Assembly: GCA_000787465.1 (NCBI GenBank)
Contig: JSYX01000627.1
Location: forward strand, 1-20,064
Origin: Thermomucor indicae-seudaticae
Taxonomy: Eukaryota > Mucoromycota > Mucoromycetes > Mucorales > Lichtheimiaceae
Direction of reading: 5' to 3'
Length of the DNA: 20,064 nt
Shown: piece by piece, positions 1 through 9,028 of the stretch
Numbering within the stretch: position 1 is the stretch's first letter
Layout of the letters: the number at the start of each line of letters is the position of its first letter
Notes under the pieces: model-generated
What the model saw: the letters and a program-made list of their open reading frames with translations, nothing else
Database searches by the model: none
Told to the model about the DNA's origin: nothing
Program-made: the position numbers and the translations under genes

Positions 1-56
1 AACTCTGTTACACAAACTCACTTTTTTATTTTACACACTTTTTTCACCCACCCCAA

Positions 57-2542
57 ATGGCAGAACCAGCAGCCGCATCAAATAGAAATAATAATCGGCA
101 GGAACAAGGGTTCGTTGCTCAGTATGGAGGTGTGATAATCCGTGGCCTGATCATGTGGTTCGCCATGCAATACTTTTGGGGCAAGTGTGAAATTCATGTA
201 GACAATGTTGAAGGGGGACTGATGCTGAAAGTGAGAGACGCAAAACAGGTAACAAGCAGACCCCTCAACCACAAATGGCGGCACCAACGACAGAGATCAA
301 TACTGCAAAAGTCGCGGATGTTCATACGGATTACTTTCCTGTACTACCTCCAGGTGTATATCACAACCCGTATCCACTTCAGATTCCACAGAGTCATCTG
401 CCTACATCTGCTGTACCTCTTTGGCAACACAATATTCCAATCGAGCTGTCTGTATACATTAGCGAGAACGAATACTTTGTAGACTACGACGCTGAGCCTG
501 CCTGGAAAGCCTCTCGTATCCTCCTGGGAGATTCATCCGACAGTCGAGAGCACCATATCGAGATCCCGGCCACACCGGTTAGAACTGTTTATTCGAACAA
601 GAACGTTGCCCTGGAGTAATAACCATGTGCTTTCTACAATAGACATTGCAGAACAATGGTAGCCTGTATGCCCATATTTTCGTGACCAAGGAGAACGCAC
701 CCATTGATCCAAACGAGCGAGGCTTCTCACCCGATTCATTGGTTTATTACCGTCATCGTAAGTTTCTTCAGCAAGTGAACGCGAGCCGTTGCCATCTGTA
801 TATCTCATTCAATCTGGTAATAATAGAGTTGACAAAGTATTACCCGAAAAGGGCCGAGGTCAAGCAAAAAAATCTCTTGCATGGAAGCAGTGATGACGAA
901 AAGGAGGAACAAGAGGTAAGATATCTCTAGTCGGAAAGAGAAGAGATATTGAGGTTTGAGTCCAATAGGTTCATGAGGACGAGTCTTCGTTTGGCACTGC
1001 TGGCGCTGGTTTCCTCGGTAACTGGACTCGTCGAGCACCTCTGGTTTCTCACTGGCACGAAAACTTGACAATCTCCATTATCAGCGATCCCAAGACGCCC
1101 ATTGCCAAGAATGCGATGCAACCTGCTACGCTAAAATGTATGTATAAGGGCCTAATTCACAAAAGAATGGAATGAACTGACTGAATCCATAGATATTCCT
1201 TTCAATACAGGACTTCATCGGGATGCCACGGGCAAAATTGGATTCTACAAGCCCATCATTTTCCCCAACGAGTTTTGGCTGCTGCGTTCCAACGCTTATC
1301 CTATCAATAGCACTGTCAGGTAATCATATAGAGAGGACAGTTTTGACCGCACTTGCTAATAGCTGTATAGTGTTCTTCCACTGACGATCCATTTGGAGCC
1401 CTTGTCCATGTTCAAGTTCAACCTGTATGCCATGTTTGACGAGTCCATGAAGCAGCAAGCCAACAATCCCTTGGGTGGCATGTCGGCTTCGGAGATGGAT
1501 GAGCTAAAGCGTATGCTTCTCGAAACCAATCCATATCTGCTAGCCACCACTGTCGTTGTTAGCTTGCTACATAGTGCATTTGAATTCTTGGCCTTCAAGA
1601 ACGGTAAGAGAGGGACTGCAAAAGAAAGCGAAGCTTCAGAGCTCCGTTTGTACTTATTCTTACTGTTAGACATTGCATTCTGGAAAAAGAAGGACAACAG
1701 CACTGGTGTATCAGTCCGCAGTCTGATCACCAACATTTTCTTTCAGATCGTCATCTTTTTGTACCTCCTGGATAACAACCAGGAGACTTCTTGGATGATT
1801 TTGATCAGTCAGGGTATCGGGTTGCTGATTGAGGTCTGGAAGGTGTTCAAGGCATTAAAGTACGAGCTGGTCTGGACACCGGGCTCGTTGCTGCCATCAT
1901 TGGGTAACCACAGCAAGGAGACGACAGAGACCGAAGACGAAACGGCAAAGTATGATGCGATCGCATTCAAGTACCTCATGTGGGTGGCCTACCCGCTTTT
2001 GGCTGGCTACGCCATCTATTCGCTGCTGTATGACGAGCACAAGAGCTGGTACTCGTATGTCCTGAAGACGCTGGTTGAATTCGTATACATGTTTGGCTTT
2101 ATTACCATGATTCCCCAGCTTTACATTAACTACCGCCTCAAGAGTGTAAGTGGGATCAACTGTGAAACAGGCACATCTCTCCTCCTTTCTAATACTTTTC
2201 CTTACAAGGTGGCACATATGCCCTGGCGCACATTAATGTACAAGTCCTTGAACACATTTATTGGTAAGTTTCGGCGGTAGACCGTATATGTGGGGTGTAT
2301 ATTTATAACATGAATCTCAATGTGGGTTCTTTTTTCTCGCTGTAGATGACCTGTTTGCCTTCGTCATCAAGATGCCAACGCTCCATCGCCTTGCCTGTCT
2401 GCGTGACGATGTTGTGTTTTTCATATACTTGTACCAGCGGTATATCTACAAGGTTGATCCTACTCGTGCAAACGAGTTTGGTCAAGTCGGTGAAGCAAAG
2501 GAGGATGAGAAGAAGGAAGAGGAATCGAAAAAGACCAAATAA
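57..2542 (+). CDS. CLPTM1: CLPTM1-family multipass ER membrane protein, 10 exons
   Basis: Exons by eye: 57-186, 249-577, 652-757, 827-915, 969-1137, 1193-1319, 1371-1603, 1670-2145, 2209-2263, 2346-2542; these sum to 1911 nt (636 aa), close to the human protein. The first junction is least sure (donor 187 with acceptor 248, or donor 198 with acceptor 259). Family landmarks include VYISENEYF, NNGSLYAHIF, LETNPYLLA, EFLAFKND, GVSVRSL, KYDAIAFKYL, YSLLYDEHKSWYS, GFITMIPQLYINYRLKS, DDLFAFVIKMP and CLRDDVVFFIYLYQR, followed by a Lys/Glu-rich tail. The N-terminal half is the luminal-type domain; the C-terminal half holds several hydrophobic membrane segments. In animals CLPTM1 acts in ER retention and trafficking of membrane proteins, and its paralogue CLPTM1L is linked to GPI-precursor lipid scrambling. 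The role here is inferred from family. The introns at 1604-1669 and 2146-2208 are multiples of three and stop-free. Confidence 0.95.
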
Positions 2543-2569
2543 CTAGTAATCTGTCTACAAACAACGTCT

Positions 2570-2575
2570 AATAAA
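2570..2575 (+). terminator. Poly(A) signal AATAAA of the CLPTM1 gene
   Basis: Canonical AATAAA 28 bp after the CLPTM1 stop codon. The next start codon on the same strand is at 2661, so the two transcription units are tightly packed. Confidence 0.6.
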
Positions 2576-2660
2576 GCATTAAGGTTCTGCATTGTACGCA
2601 TTAGCGGAGTGAATTAACGCGCGTCTGTTTTGTCGTGTAAGAAGTGCAGATCTTGTAGAA

Positions 2661-3934
2661 ATGGCAGCTGGTAAAAAAGGCACAACACTTCCGACACGAC
2701 GATCAATGCGCTTAAAGCGTCCTAGCGAATCACAAAGTATAGAAGAAAATGCACGAAAACTGATCAAGCTGGACGATGGCGATACTCTTGATGAACAAGG
2801 TATGAGATTGAATGCGTACCCTTTTTGCTGACGAGCTCTAATGAATCGCGTAACTTTAAGCTAGCGGCGAAAAAATGAATGCAGAAGCAGATGGTGAGTA
2901 CCAGACAGCGCGCATAGCAGCGATTTCTCGAATTACTAAAAGACGACTTGTTAGTTTCTAGTACATCGGCTAGCAATCCGGAATCGTCCAACGATCCAAA
3001 TGTTTCGCTTTTGAACGATGACACAGGCGCGGGCGCCAATGATACACCAAGACAAGCTGAAGTGATAGTAGTAGTGGATGATGCGGCACAAAATAGCGTC
3101 GATAATCCGGAAACCAGAGACGTTAGCGAACCAAGGACGGACGTTGATGACACGTCAAAGCAAGCTGAGACGGCAAAAGAAGAAAAAGATAACACTAGCA
3201 GTCCTGAGTCCTTGAGTGAGCCAGACGCTGATTTACTTAGAGAGCTTGAAATGAGTCTTGAGGATGCATCAGAAGATCAGACTGACGTGGCAAACGAGTT
3301 GACGCGCGATACAGACATTTCCCTGCTGAACAGTCGCGAGACGGGTTCCGACGATGATACATCAAGACAAGCTGACGCTATTACAAATGATAACTCAATA
3401 CAACAAAATGCCAGTGGCCATCAGCAAATCAACGATGCTATGCATTTAGATGAATTCGCATATGTGGACCAGACAAATGAAGATAATGATCATGTCGACC
3501 GGACATACGAAGACGATAATGCCATTGACGAAAACATTCACCCATTAACTGCACACGAGTTGCAGAACAACCACCCGACAATCAACGGAAATGCAATAAA
3601 TGACAGTTATTTGCAGCAACGTTTAGAATCATTAGCACAGCCTGATCTTGACAACCGTTCTCCTCCTAATTACACGAGTAACGCCGCATCTGTCTGGGCA
3701 GAGAATGGTGCCAGAGAAACACGGGAAGCACTGGGTAGTTCAGTCGAGCCTTGTACTAGCCTGAGTCTCACTGCTACAGATCCGTGCGCCGAAGGCTTAT
3801 TTTTCACAAGAGAGACCTACGAGGCCTATTCCAGGGATTCGATTCTGAATATCGCGAGACGAATCTTTGGAAATCCGGGCAGTAGCGATGACAATGATGA
3901 AAAGGAGGCAGAGGAAGAAGAACAAGAAGAATAA
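2661..3934 (+). CDS. Acidic low-complexity protein of unknown function
   Basis: I do not recognise the family. Model: 2661-2799, 2861-2893, 2943-3934 (387 aa). The last acceptor could instead be at 2953-2954 (exon from 2955). The N-terminus is basic (TRRSMRLKRP at about residues 12-21) and could be a nuclear signal or nucleic-acid contact. The rest is strongly acidic and Ser/Thr/Asp/Asn-rich, probably disordered. A short unit close to DDTSRQAE recurs three times, twice preceded by SLLN. The C-terminus has one more ordered stretch (TRETYEAYSRDSILNIARRI, about residues 346-365) and ends in a Glu-rich run. There is no signal peptide and no membrane segment. Lineage-restricted nuclear protein is my inference; a long continuous 992-nt final exon and consistent splice phases support it being a real gene. 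Confidence 0.7.
3038..3376 (+). repeat. Three diverged copies of a short coding repeat
   Basis: Copies at about 3038-3061, 3146-3169 and 3353-3376 encode NDTPRQAE, DDTSKQAE and DDTSRQAD. The DNA is also similar, close to GATGAYACRYCAARRCAAGC. Upstream of copies 1 and 3 lies a shared SLLN motif. This suggests internal duplication of the acidic protein. Confidence 0.6.
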
Positions 3935-4317
3935 ATACCTAGCTGAACACTCTGTATGTGGTTGACTGTATGAAAAGGCTGCCGAGATATCTCGCGCGAA
4001 AAGGAGGTTTCTAGAGCCTTTAGAAGTTTGCAAGAGTGTGCTTGGATCACTGCATTCTTGCCATGTCTCGTTCCAAAATGCTGATGTGATGTTGGTCATT
4101 ATGTACTAGATGTGCCATAAAGTGTATAGGACAAGCAGACGGTCGCAATTAATAGGATACACGGCAATAAATGACTGATATCTTGGCTGTCTGTGCAAAT
4201 CCATGATCCATGTTGTCGGATACGCCGTCCTTTTATTTCTCGCGTCATCGGCCAAATGAAGAAAGCATCAATAGCAAAATATACAAAACAATGTATCGAG
4301 TGTATGCTCGTCTCTCT
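3935..4317. other. Convergent intergenic region with poly(A) signals for both strands
   Basis: It lies between the acidic-protein stop and the SmG stop. An AATAAA overlaps the stop of the upstream gene (3930-3935) and another sits at 4166-4171 on the plus strand. TTTATT at 4232-4237 is an AATAAA for the minus-strand SmG transcript, about 80 bp past its stop. No ORF here looks real. Confidence 0.55.
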
Positions 4318-4681
4318 TTAGATTCGTTCAAGTGCTTCCATTAAAACAATGCTGTTGCCACGAATAACCTGCCAGCCCAGGATGAAGGTGAATGAGTCCT
4401 GATCTAGATGTTCTTTCTTGTTCGAAAAGAGTTACTTACCACCATGCCAATGTGATTCTTTTCTGATGCGCTAATCTCTTCAACCGCATCGTCCAAAACG
4501 ATGTTCATGAATGGGTCGTAGCCGCGCAGTACTCCAGTGACTTTACGGTTGTTGTTCAGCTGCAGCAGCAGACGCTTGTCCATGAATCTGCAATCAGTAA
4601 TCGTGAGCCTATCCGAAGCTGCTAATATCATCTGTAATTGTTGTCCTACTTTTTCAGTTCTGGAGTGGGTGCTTTGGCCAT
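4318..4681 (-). CDS. SNRPG: Small nuclear ribonucleoprotein SmG
   Basis: Core Sm-ring subunit of the U1, U2, U4 and U5 spliceosomal snRNPs, binding the Sm site of snRNA in the heptameric ring. Three exons read on the minus strand: 4681-4650, 4587-4440, 4368-4318, giving 76 aa, exactly the usual SmG length. The protein begins MAKAPTPELKKFMDKRL, which fits the family N-terminus; the Sm1 motif holds GVLRGYDPFMNIVLDD with the invariant Gly-Asp/Asn pattern, and the Sm2 motif reads IGMVVIRGNSIV before ALERI. Introns are 62 and 71 bp with good sites. It is divergently arranged with the 49-residue gene starting at 4814, so both must share a 132-bp promoter segment. Confidence 0.95.
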
Positions 4682-4813
4682 GGCGGGAATAGGATCAGAT
4701 TCTTCCTTGACAAAAGTCGATTTTTGCTAAAAGTGCGCGTATCTCCAAGCGAGTCACAGGATCCAGAACGGGAAGCGCTTTCGGGACAACCAGGCAAACG
4801 CCCCGTCAAAGCA
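4682..4813. promoter_or_regulatory. Compact bidirectional promoter between SmG and the UQCC6-like gene
   Basis: Only 132 bp separate the two divergent start codons, so both 5' UTRs and core promoters must lie or overlap here. I see no clear TATA or CCAAT box, as is common for housekeeping promoters. Inference from geometry only. Confidence 0.45.
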
Positions 4814-5088
4814 ATGGCAAAGATCAACAAGTTGTACACATTTGTCTTTCTATGTGCAGGCATGGCAGTGGGAAGCACAGCTGTGAATAAGGTATACGAG
4901 TGAAGGACATCTTTATGGCTGCCGGCACTGTTGGAACTCATCGCTTCACGGTACAGATAATGAAACCCAACATGGTAATTGACTAGAAACAAGCAAACTG
5001 TAGAAAAAGCACGAATGCTTACCTGATAATGTAGACGATACCCGTACCAGCAGCAGCGACAAAACAACAGGTCAACAATAACAGTTAA
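4814..5088 (+). CDS. Tiny UQCC6/Brawnin-like (DUF4516) mitochondrial protein
   Basis: A 49-aa protein from three exons, 4814-4891, 4957-4974 and 5035-5088 (introns of 65 and 60 bp). The second intron has a CTGAT branch-like motif just before its AG. Each unspliced frame stops within a few codons, so simple ORF calling misses it. The sequence starts MAKINKLYTFVFLCAG, has one hydrophobic membrane segment at about residues 7-24, then VNKIMKPNMTIPVP. This matches the layout of vertebrate UQCC6/Brawnin, where a single membrane helix is followed by a VHRYYRPDLTIP-type motif: here V-N-K-x-x-K-P-N-M-T-I-P. UQCC6 is an inner-membrane microprotein needed for respiratory complex III assembly. Homology is from memory of the pattern; function is inference. 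Alternative: a shorter 35-aa product if intron 2 is retained (stop at 4984). Confidence 0.7.
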
Positions 5089-5154
5089 TGGAATAGTGTG
5101 TCGAAATTGCAAAGATCAGGAACAGATATCTACAAGAGTCGAAACGAGGAGAAT

Positions 5155-5160
5155 AATAAA
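5155..5160 (+). terminator. Poly(A) signal AATAAA after the UQCC6-like gene
   Basis: AATAAA lies 67 bp past the stop at 5088 and only 13 bp before the 3' end of the convergent minus-strand gene, so the two transcripts probably overlap at their 3' ends. Confidence 0.5.
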
Positions 5161-5172
5161 AGTGACATACAT

Positions 5173-6042
5173 CTATAACAAGTTATTTCTAAAGCTTCTA
5201 AAGTATGTGTTGCCGACACCACCGATACCGAAAGCTGGACCGATACGACCAATGCGTGCAAATGCGCTCTTAAGATATTCCCTCCGCAGAAAGCCAAGCC
5301 TCTGACCGACTGTGGCTCCAGGTCGGTTGTACAGATCAAGACCTAGCAGATGGAATGGAGTACTGCAGAACTGGACAAAGGCGGGACACGCGAGTTGAGC
5401 GGCCACTGTGGCATCTTTGCTTGAAGACAGGATCTGTCGTTGCTGCAGCCATTCGGCAACGTAACGAGGGGCGTTGAAACTGGCAGCAACGGTCATGGAG
5501 TCACGAATGGCAAAGAAGACGTAACTGAGGATGGGTAGACGTCGACTGGCAGTGGTGCCGAACATGCGGGTGAACTCGCGATCTTTAAAAATGCAGAGCG
5601 TCACGTTGGTGACCGAAGTCGCAACGAATTTGTACCAAGACGCTGTACCAGCCGCCACGCCTTGAGCTTCGCAAGTGGTATCTGTGATATTAGCAGTGAT
5701 ATAGGTACTAAAGTAAACTCCAAAAATGAGCTGGAACTGTGGCGTCCGAACAAATCGGTGTGGTTCAGTCAAGACCATCTTGAAACCATGCACAAGGCCC
5801 TGACCGAGAGGCCGTTTCCCGTTTGCGTTCTCAATAATAGCGCTAAAGACAAGGAACCGTTGGTCTTCTGTTTCGAGCTGCTCTTCTTTTTAGTATACTT
5901 ACCGATCGACAACGGAAATAAAGGGAGCCACCATCGCAGATGACGCGGCTGCAGCGATCACGTCAACGCCATATAGACTCGCAAGTTTTTCCCGCGGAAA
6001 CGGAGACGCCACATAGGTCAAACGCTTTGATTCTTCCTCCAT
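5173..6042 (-). CDS. Conserved fungal protein of unknown function, probably membrane/mitochondrial
   Basis: Two exons on the minus strand, 6042-5903 and 5842-5173 (60-bp intron, GTAAGT donor), 269 aa. Start MEEESKRLTYVASPF is the only ATG that fits. I recall a widespread, uncharacterised fungal family with this pattern: FISVVDRAI near residues 41-48, EPHRFV near 75, FGVYFSTYITANITD near 89-103, KFVATSVTNVTLCIFKDREF, YVFFAIRDSMTVAASFN, FCSTPFHLLGLDLYNR and RIGRIGPAFGIGGVGNTYFR. Moderately hydrophobic helices, repeated small residues and paired charged motifs recall carrier-like mitochondrial membrane proteins, but the PX[D/E]xx[K/R] carrier signature is not seen. Function unknown; mitochondrial membrane location is inference. 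Confidence 0.8.
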
Positions 6043-7214
6043 TGCAACTCACGCGGTCTCTAGGGGGGCCTTATATTAACTGATGCACCACTCCATTCCG
6101 CAGCATCCGCGAACCGAACCTTCTCCGTTACTAAGCAAAAAAACAAGTGGGAAAAAATGGCCGTGGGAAACTTGAGTTTATTTGAGCTAATCTCTTACTG
6201 TAGTTTACGATGCCACGGTGATTGGTTCTAACTCTGATATGAGTCATTGATCTGCTTTCACTTATTGCGTTCCCTCTTTTTTTGATCTTGCATCCGTGGC
6301 AACAATAACATTTGTTTCCGGAGTGGTAAATGCATCGTGATACAGTGATCGACTTTGATGAAACTTGGTCAGACTGGCGTGAGTGCAACACACGTTTTCT
6401 ATCAATCACGATGTGAATGGAACAATGTACTGCAAGCTTAATTCTCTCCTTTGCGGACCAAGGCAACGGATCGGAACTTTTTTGGGAACCTTTTGTCTAT
6501 ATTTAACCATGGTAAGTTATTCTGGTATACCAGGACACGAGCTCAAACACCCCCGCAGCAAATGACACGGCGGTGTCAATATGTCTCTCCTGTTCATTCA
6601 AACAATTACGGATCGGGGGTTCAAGCCACGATCAAATGGGCTTCAGGAGCAAGCAAATCTATATTCATTGACCGACACAAAGAGAGAAGGGGCACCATTC
6701 ACGAGCATTTCATTGTTCTGGGTTTTTGCCATCTTTGGCTTTCTTTTTTTCGGGGAATCAAAAAGCAGCGTATGCATGGTCATTTCGATCGTGAATCTTG
6801 ATAGGAGGAAATCAAGAGACAGCAGAAAATGAAGGAAAACAGCACGAGCACACGCTTTGCCCCGTTCAAGTGGCATTCTTTGACACTGTATCCATGGCAG
6901 ATCTGGCTGTGTAGGTTATTTCAGGAATATCGTATCATCATCATGATGTATGAAAAGTGCCAGAAATATAAAATACTTTTTCTTTATTTCGGGTGATCTC
7001 TTAGAACATGAAGCAGTGATCCAATTGTAGAAAGCTTTGGCCATGAATAGAGAACAAACAGCAGATTTGACAGGTTCGGTTCCTGGGTGGGGGACAGAAG
7101 CAAAAACAGGGTCCTTTCGTTTTACTGCATGAGAAAATAGTACAAAAATGGTAATCCATTATGAAAAACTGCCATTCTTTGATGTCTCGTTTAGGACATA
7201 TTGCAAGTCCTGTC

Positions 7215-7223
7215 GGGGGGGGG
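7215..7223 (+). repeat. G9 homopolymer
   Basis: Nine consecutive G about 380 bp upstream of the zinc-finger start codon. Simple-sequence tract; no function assigned. Confidence 0.6.
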
Positions 7224-7388
7224 TTGTAACATGGCAATAACTCTAGAACAAAAGGATTCTTACTGCGATGGTACCAGGAGGAGGAGTTGTTGAGCATAGA
7301 CTCATCCCCTGAATGGATATCGTCAACACCTCCAGATTTCTCTTTTTCTGTGTCCAGTAATAAGGGGTCCGGTGAATTTTGTGTGTTT

Positions 7389-7405
7389 GGGTGGGGGATG
7401 GGGGG
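7389..7405 (+). repeat. G-rich tract of three clustered G runs
   Basis: G3-T-G5-AT-G6 lies about 200 bp upstream of the zinc-finger gene start. Three runs of three or more G plus a six-G run may allow a two-tetrad or imperfect G-quadruplex on the coding strand. Structure is inference. Confidence 0.45.
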
Positions 7406-7513
7406 TGCATGTGAGTAAAATAATGCAGATAAAGTGTGGAGCGTGCTTCATATGCCGATCTCATTTTTGGAAAGTTTGATGCTTGTCGATCCCTTTTCAA
7501 GCTCAACGGGGTC

Positions 7514-7521
7514 TTTAAATA
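7514..7521 (+). promoter_or_regulatory. TATA-like element TTTAAATA of the zinc-finger gene
   Basis: TTTAAATA sits 80 bp before the ATG at 7601, followed by a pyrimidine-rich tract (about 7527-7570) typical of fungal transcription start regions. Confidence 0.5.
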
Positions 7522-7600
7522 GGCAGTCTTTTCTTGCGTCCTCGTCTTTCATCCTCCCACTCATCTATTTGCTTAGTACAAGTCAAAAGAAGTGGTATTC

Positions 7601-9028
7601 ATGGATTGCCAATCACCAATGTCGACTTTGGAACATCAACCTGCTACACCTCCTCGCATGGAAAAGCTACCCAGTATCTCTACTCTTCCTTTGGTCCAGA
7701 ACGACATCTGTGGCTATGACAACAAATTCTTCATGTCGGCGATGCCCATCCAGTATTCGATGGCCGACTATTACCCAAAGCAGCTTCCATTGTCTCCTGC
7801 CAGAGAAGATACCGAAGCCCAGCAGCTTCCATTCATCCCTTCTCCGTTGGACCACCAGAGTCAACAGCCATTCGACCAACAACAACAGCACCAGCCATGT
7901 GTCGATAACCTCTTGCCATCTGTCACTATGCCGATGAGCCACTTTGGCAGTCCCGCCGGTGATCAATCGCCCTTCTACAACCCCAGCGTTGTCTCGCCTC
8001 CATTGACGCCTGCTGTGTCGCCGACATCGGTCCTGTTCGACTCGGTGCATCATTACAGGCGCAAGTATTCGGTTGACGTTGCTCCATTCAACTACATCCC
8101 TCAGCCCCAACCGAACGATGACCTGTATCGTCGAAGTTCTGCCTGCACGGCTGCATCCATGGAGGACTACTACCAGCCTATCTCGGTGCCTTCGCCTACG
8201 CAGCCTATGTTCCCCGTGGCCGAACCGATCGCTCCTCCTACTACCACCTCTCCTACGAACGGCAGCCCGCGTGTCATGAGACCTTCGAGACGAAGCTCGC
8301 GAGCAAGCAACACTCGCCACAAGCATGTCTGTGAATACCCATACTGCGGCTGGAGCTTCAAGCGCTTCGAGCATCTCAAGCGCCATATGCTTGTCCACAC
8401 CGGCGAGCGTCCTCACGTGTGCCAATACCCGGGATGCGGCAAGAGCTTTAGTCGATCTGACAATTTCCATGCACACTGCCGCACGCATATCAAAAAGGAA
8501 CAGCAACGCCGAGCATCTGCTAACAAGCAGCAGCAGCAGCAACAGCAACAGCAACAGACTGTGCCTAGCCCAAGCAACATGGCGGCAACTGGCTACGCTG
8601 ACGTATATGACGACCGACGTGCATCTTTGGAAATGAACTTTGCTGCTGCAGCTCAGCAACCAGACTTCATCCAAATGCCGTACGGTGTCCCCTTACTCAA
8701 CCAAGACAGCCAACAGCAACCCTTCTTTCTAAACAACACCCCTTCTCCTCAAACAACCGCCACCGAGATACCATCTTCTTCCTCCCAAGAAGATCAGCAG
8801 AAATCGCACGTGTGCCCTGTTCTCGCCTGCCAAAGACGGTTCAAGCGTCTCGAGCATCTCAAGCGACACATGCGTATCCATACCCAAGAACGACCCTTTG
8901 CATGCAGCTTTCCAAACTGCCACAAGACCTTCTCCCGCTCCGACAACCTCTCACAACACATGAAGACGCATCAACGCCATGAAGACAAGCGTCGACGTCA
9001 ACAACAACAAGCCGCTTGGACCAACTAA
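7601..9028 (+). CDS. C2H2 zinc-finger transcription factor with duplicated Msn2/SteA-like finger pair
   Basis: Intronless, 475 aa from the ATG at 7601 (upstream GTG at 7592 is not a eukaryotic start). Four C2H2 fingers of form C-x4-C-x12-H-x3-H are arranged as two pairs. Fingers 1-2: C244, C249, H262, H266 and C274, C279, H292, H296. Fingers 3-4: C405, C410, H423, H427 and C435, C440, H453, H457. Each pair has the helices KR[F/L]EHLKRH then SRSDN, the arrangement seen in Msn2/Msn4 and in the C2H2 part of SteA-like factors. Helix residues R-H-R and R-N predict AGGGG-type (STRE) binding; this is inference. The N-terminus is Pro/Ser/Gln-rich with many SP/TP sites. A Q10 tract lies in the linker and the C-terminus is Lys/Arg/Gln-rich. 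Likely a nuclear stress or developmental regulator. Confidence 0.93.
   Translation: MDCQSPMSTLEHQPATPPRMEKLPSISTLPLVQNDICGYDNKFFMSAMPIQYSMADYYPKQLPLSPAREDTEAQQLPFIPSPLDHQSQQPFDQQQQHQPCVDNLLPSVTMPMSHFGSPAGDQSPFYNPSVVSPPLTPAVSPTSVLFDSVHHYRRKYSVDVAPFNYIPQPQPNDDLYRRSSACTAASMEDYYQPISVPSPTQPMFPVAEPIAPPTTTSPTNGSPRVMRPSRRSSRASNTRHKHVCEYPYCGWSFKRFEHLKRHMLVHTGERPHVCQYPGCGKSFSRSDNFHAHCRTHIKKEQQRRASANKQQQQQQQQQQTVPSPSNMAATGYADVYDDRRASLEMNFAAAAQQPDFIQMPYGVPLLNQDSQQQPFFLNNTPSPQTTATEIPSSSSQEDQQKSHVCPVLACQRRFKRLEHLKRHMRIHTQERPFACSFPNCHKTFSRSDNLSQHMKTHQRHEDKRRRQQQQAAWTN
8528..8557 (+). repeat. CAG/CAA polyglutamine tract (Q10)
   Basis: Ten Gln codons, four CAG then alternating CAA/CAG, in the linker between the two finger pairs. 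Length polymorphism between strains is likely. Confidence 0.85.

Larger units (their letters stand above)
6043..7513. other. Long intergenic/upstream region of the zinc-finger gene
   Basis: About 1.5 kb with no ORF that resembles a protein. It holds homopolymer G runs (see separate entries), TC-rich stretches and two AGGGG/CCCCT elements (7306-7310 CCCCT, 7363-7367 AGGGG). The 5' part (6043-6120) should contain the promoter of the minus-strand gene ending at 5173. The rest is most simply long regulatory sequence for the zinc-finger factor. Confidence 0.5.

Noticed and set aside
4654..5112. 152-aa minus-strand ORF
   Set aside because: It overlaps the SmG first exon and the spliced plus-strand 49-aa gene antisense, and shows no family motifs.
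6609..6635. TTCAAGC loop resembling a tRNA T-loop
   Set aside because: Flanking bases do not form a stem and no cloverleaf can be folded.
7062..7086. Possible tRNA T-arm (caggttcggttcctg)
   Set aside because: Only four T-stem pairs, loop lacks the conserved A58, and no acceptor or anticodon stems pair around it.
7592..7600. Upstream GTG start for the zinc-finger gene
   Set aside because: Eukaryotic nuclear genes start at ATG; the ATG at 7601 is in frame and follows a TATA-like element and pyrimidine tract.
7667..8674. 335-aa minus-strand ORF
   Set aside because: Antisense shadow of the zinc-finger gene; Arg/Leu-rich composition reflects the Gln and Cys/His codons on the other strand.
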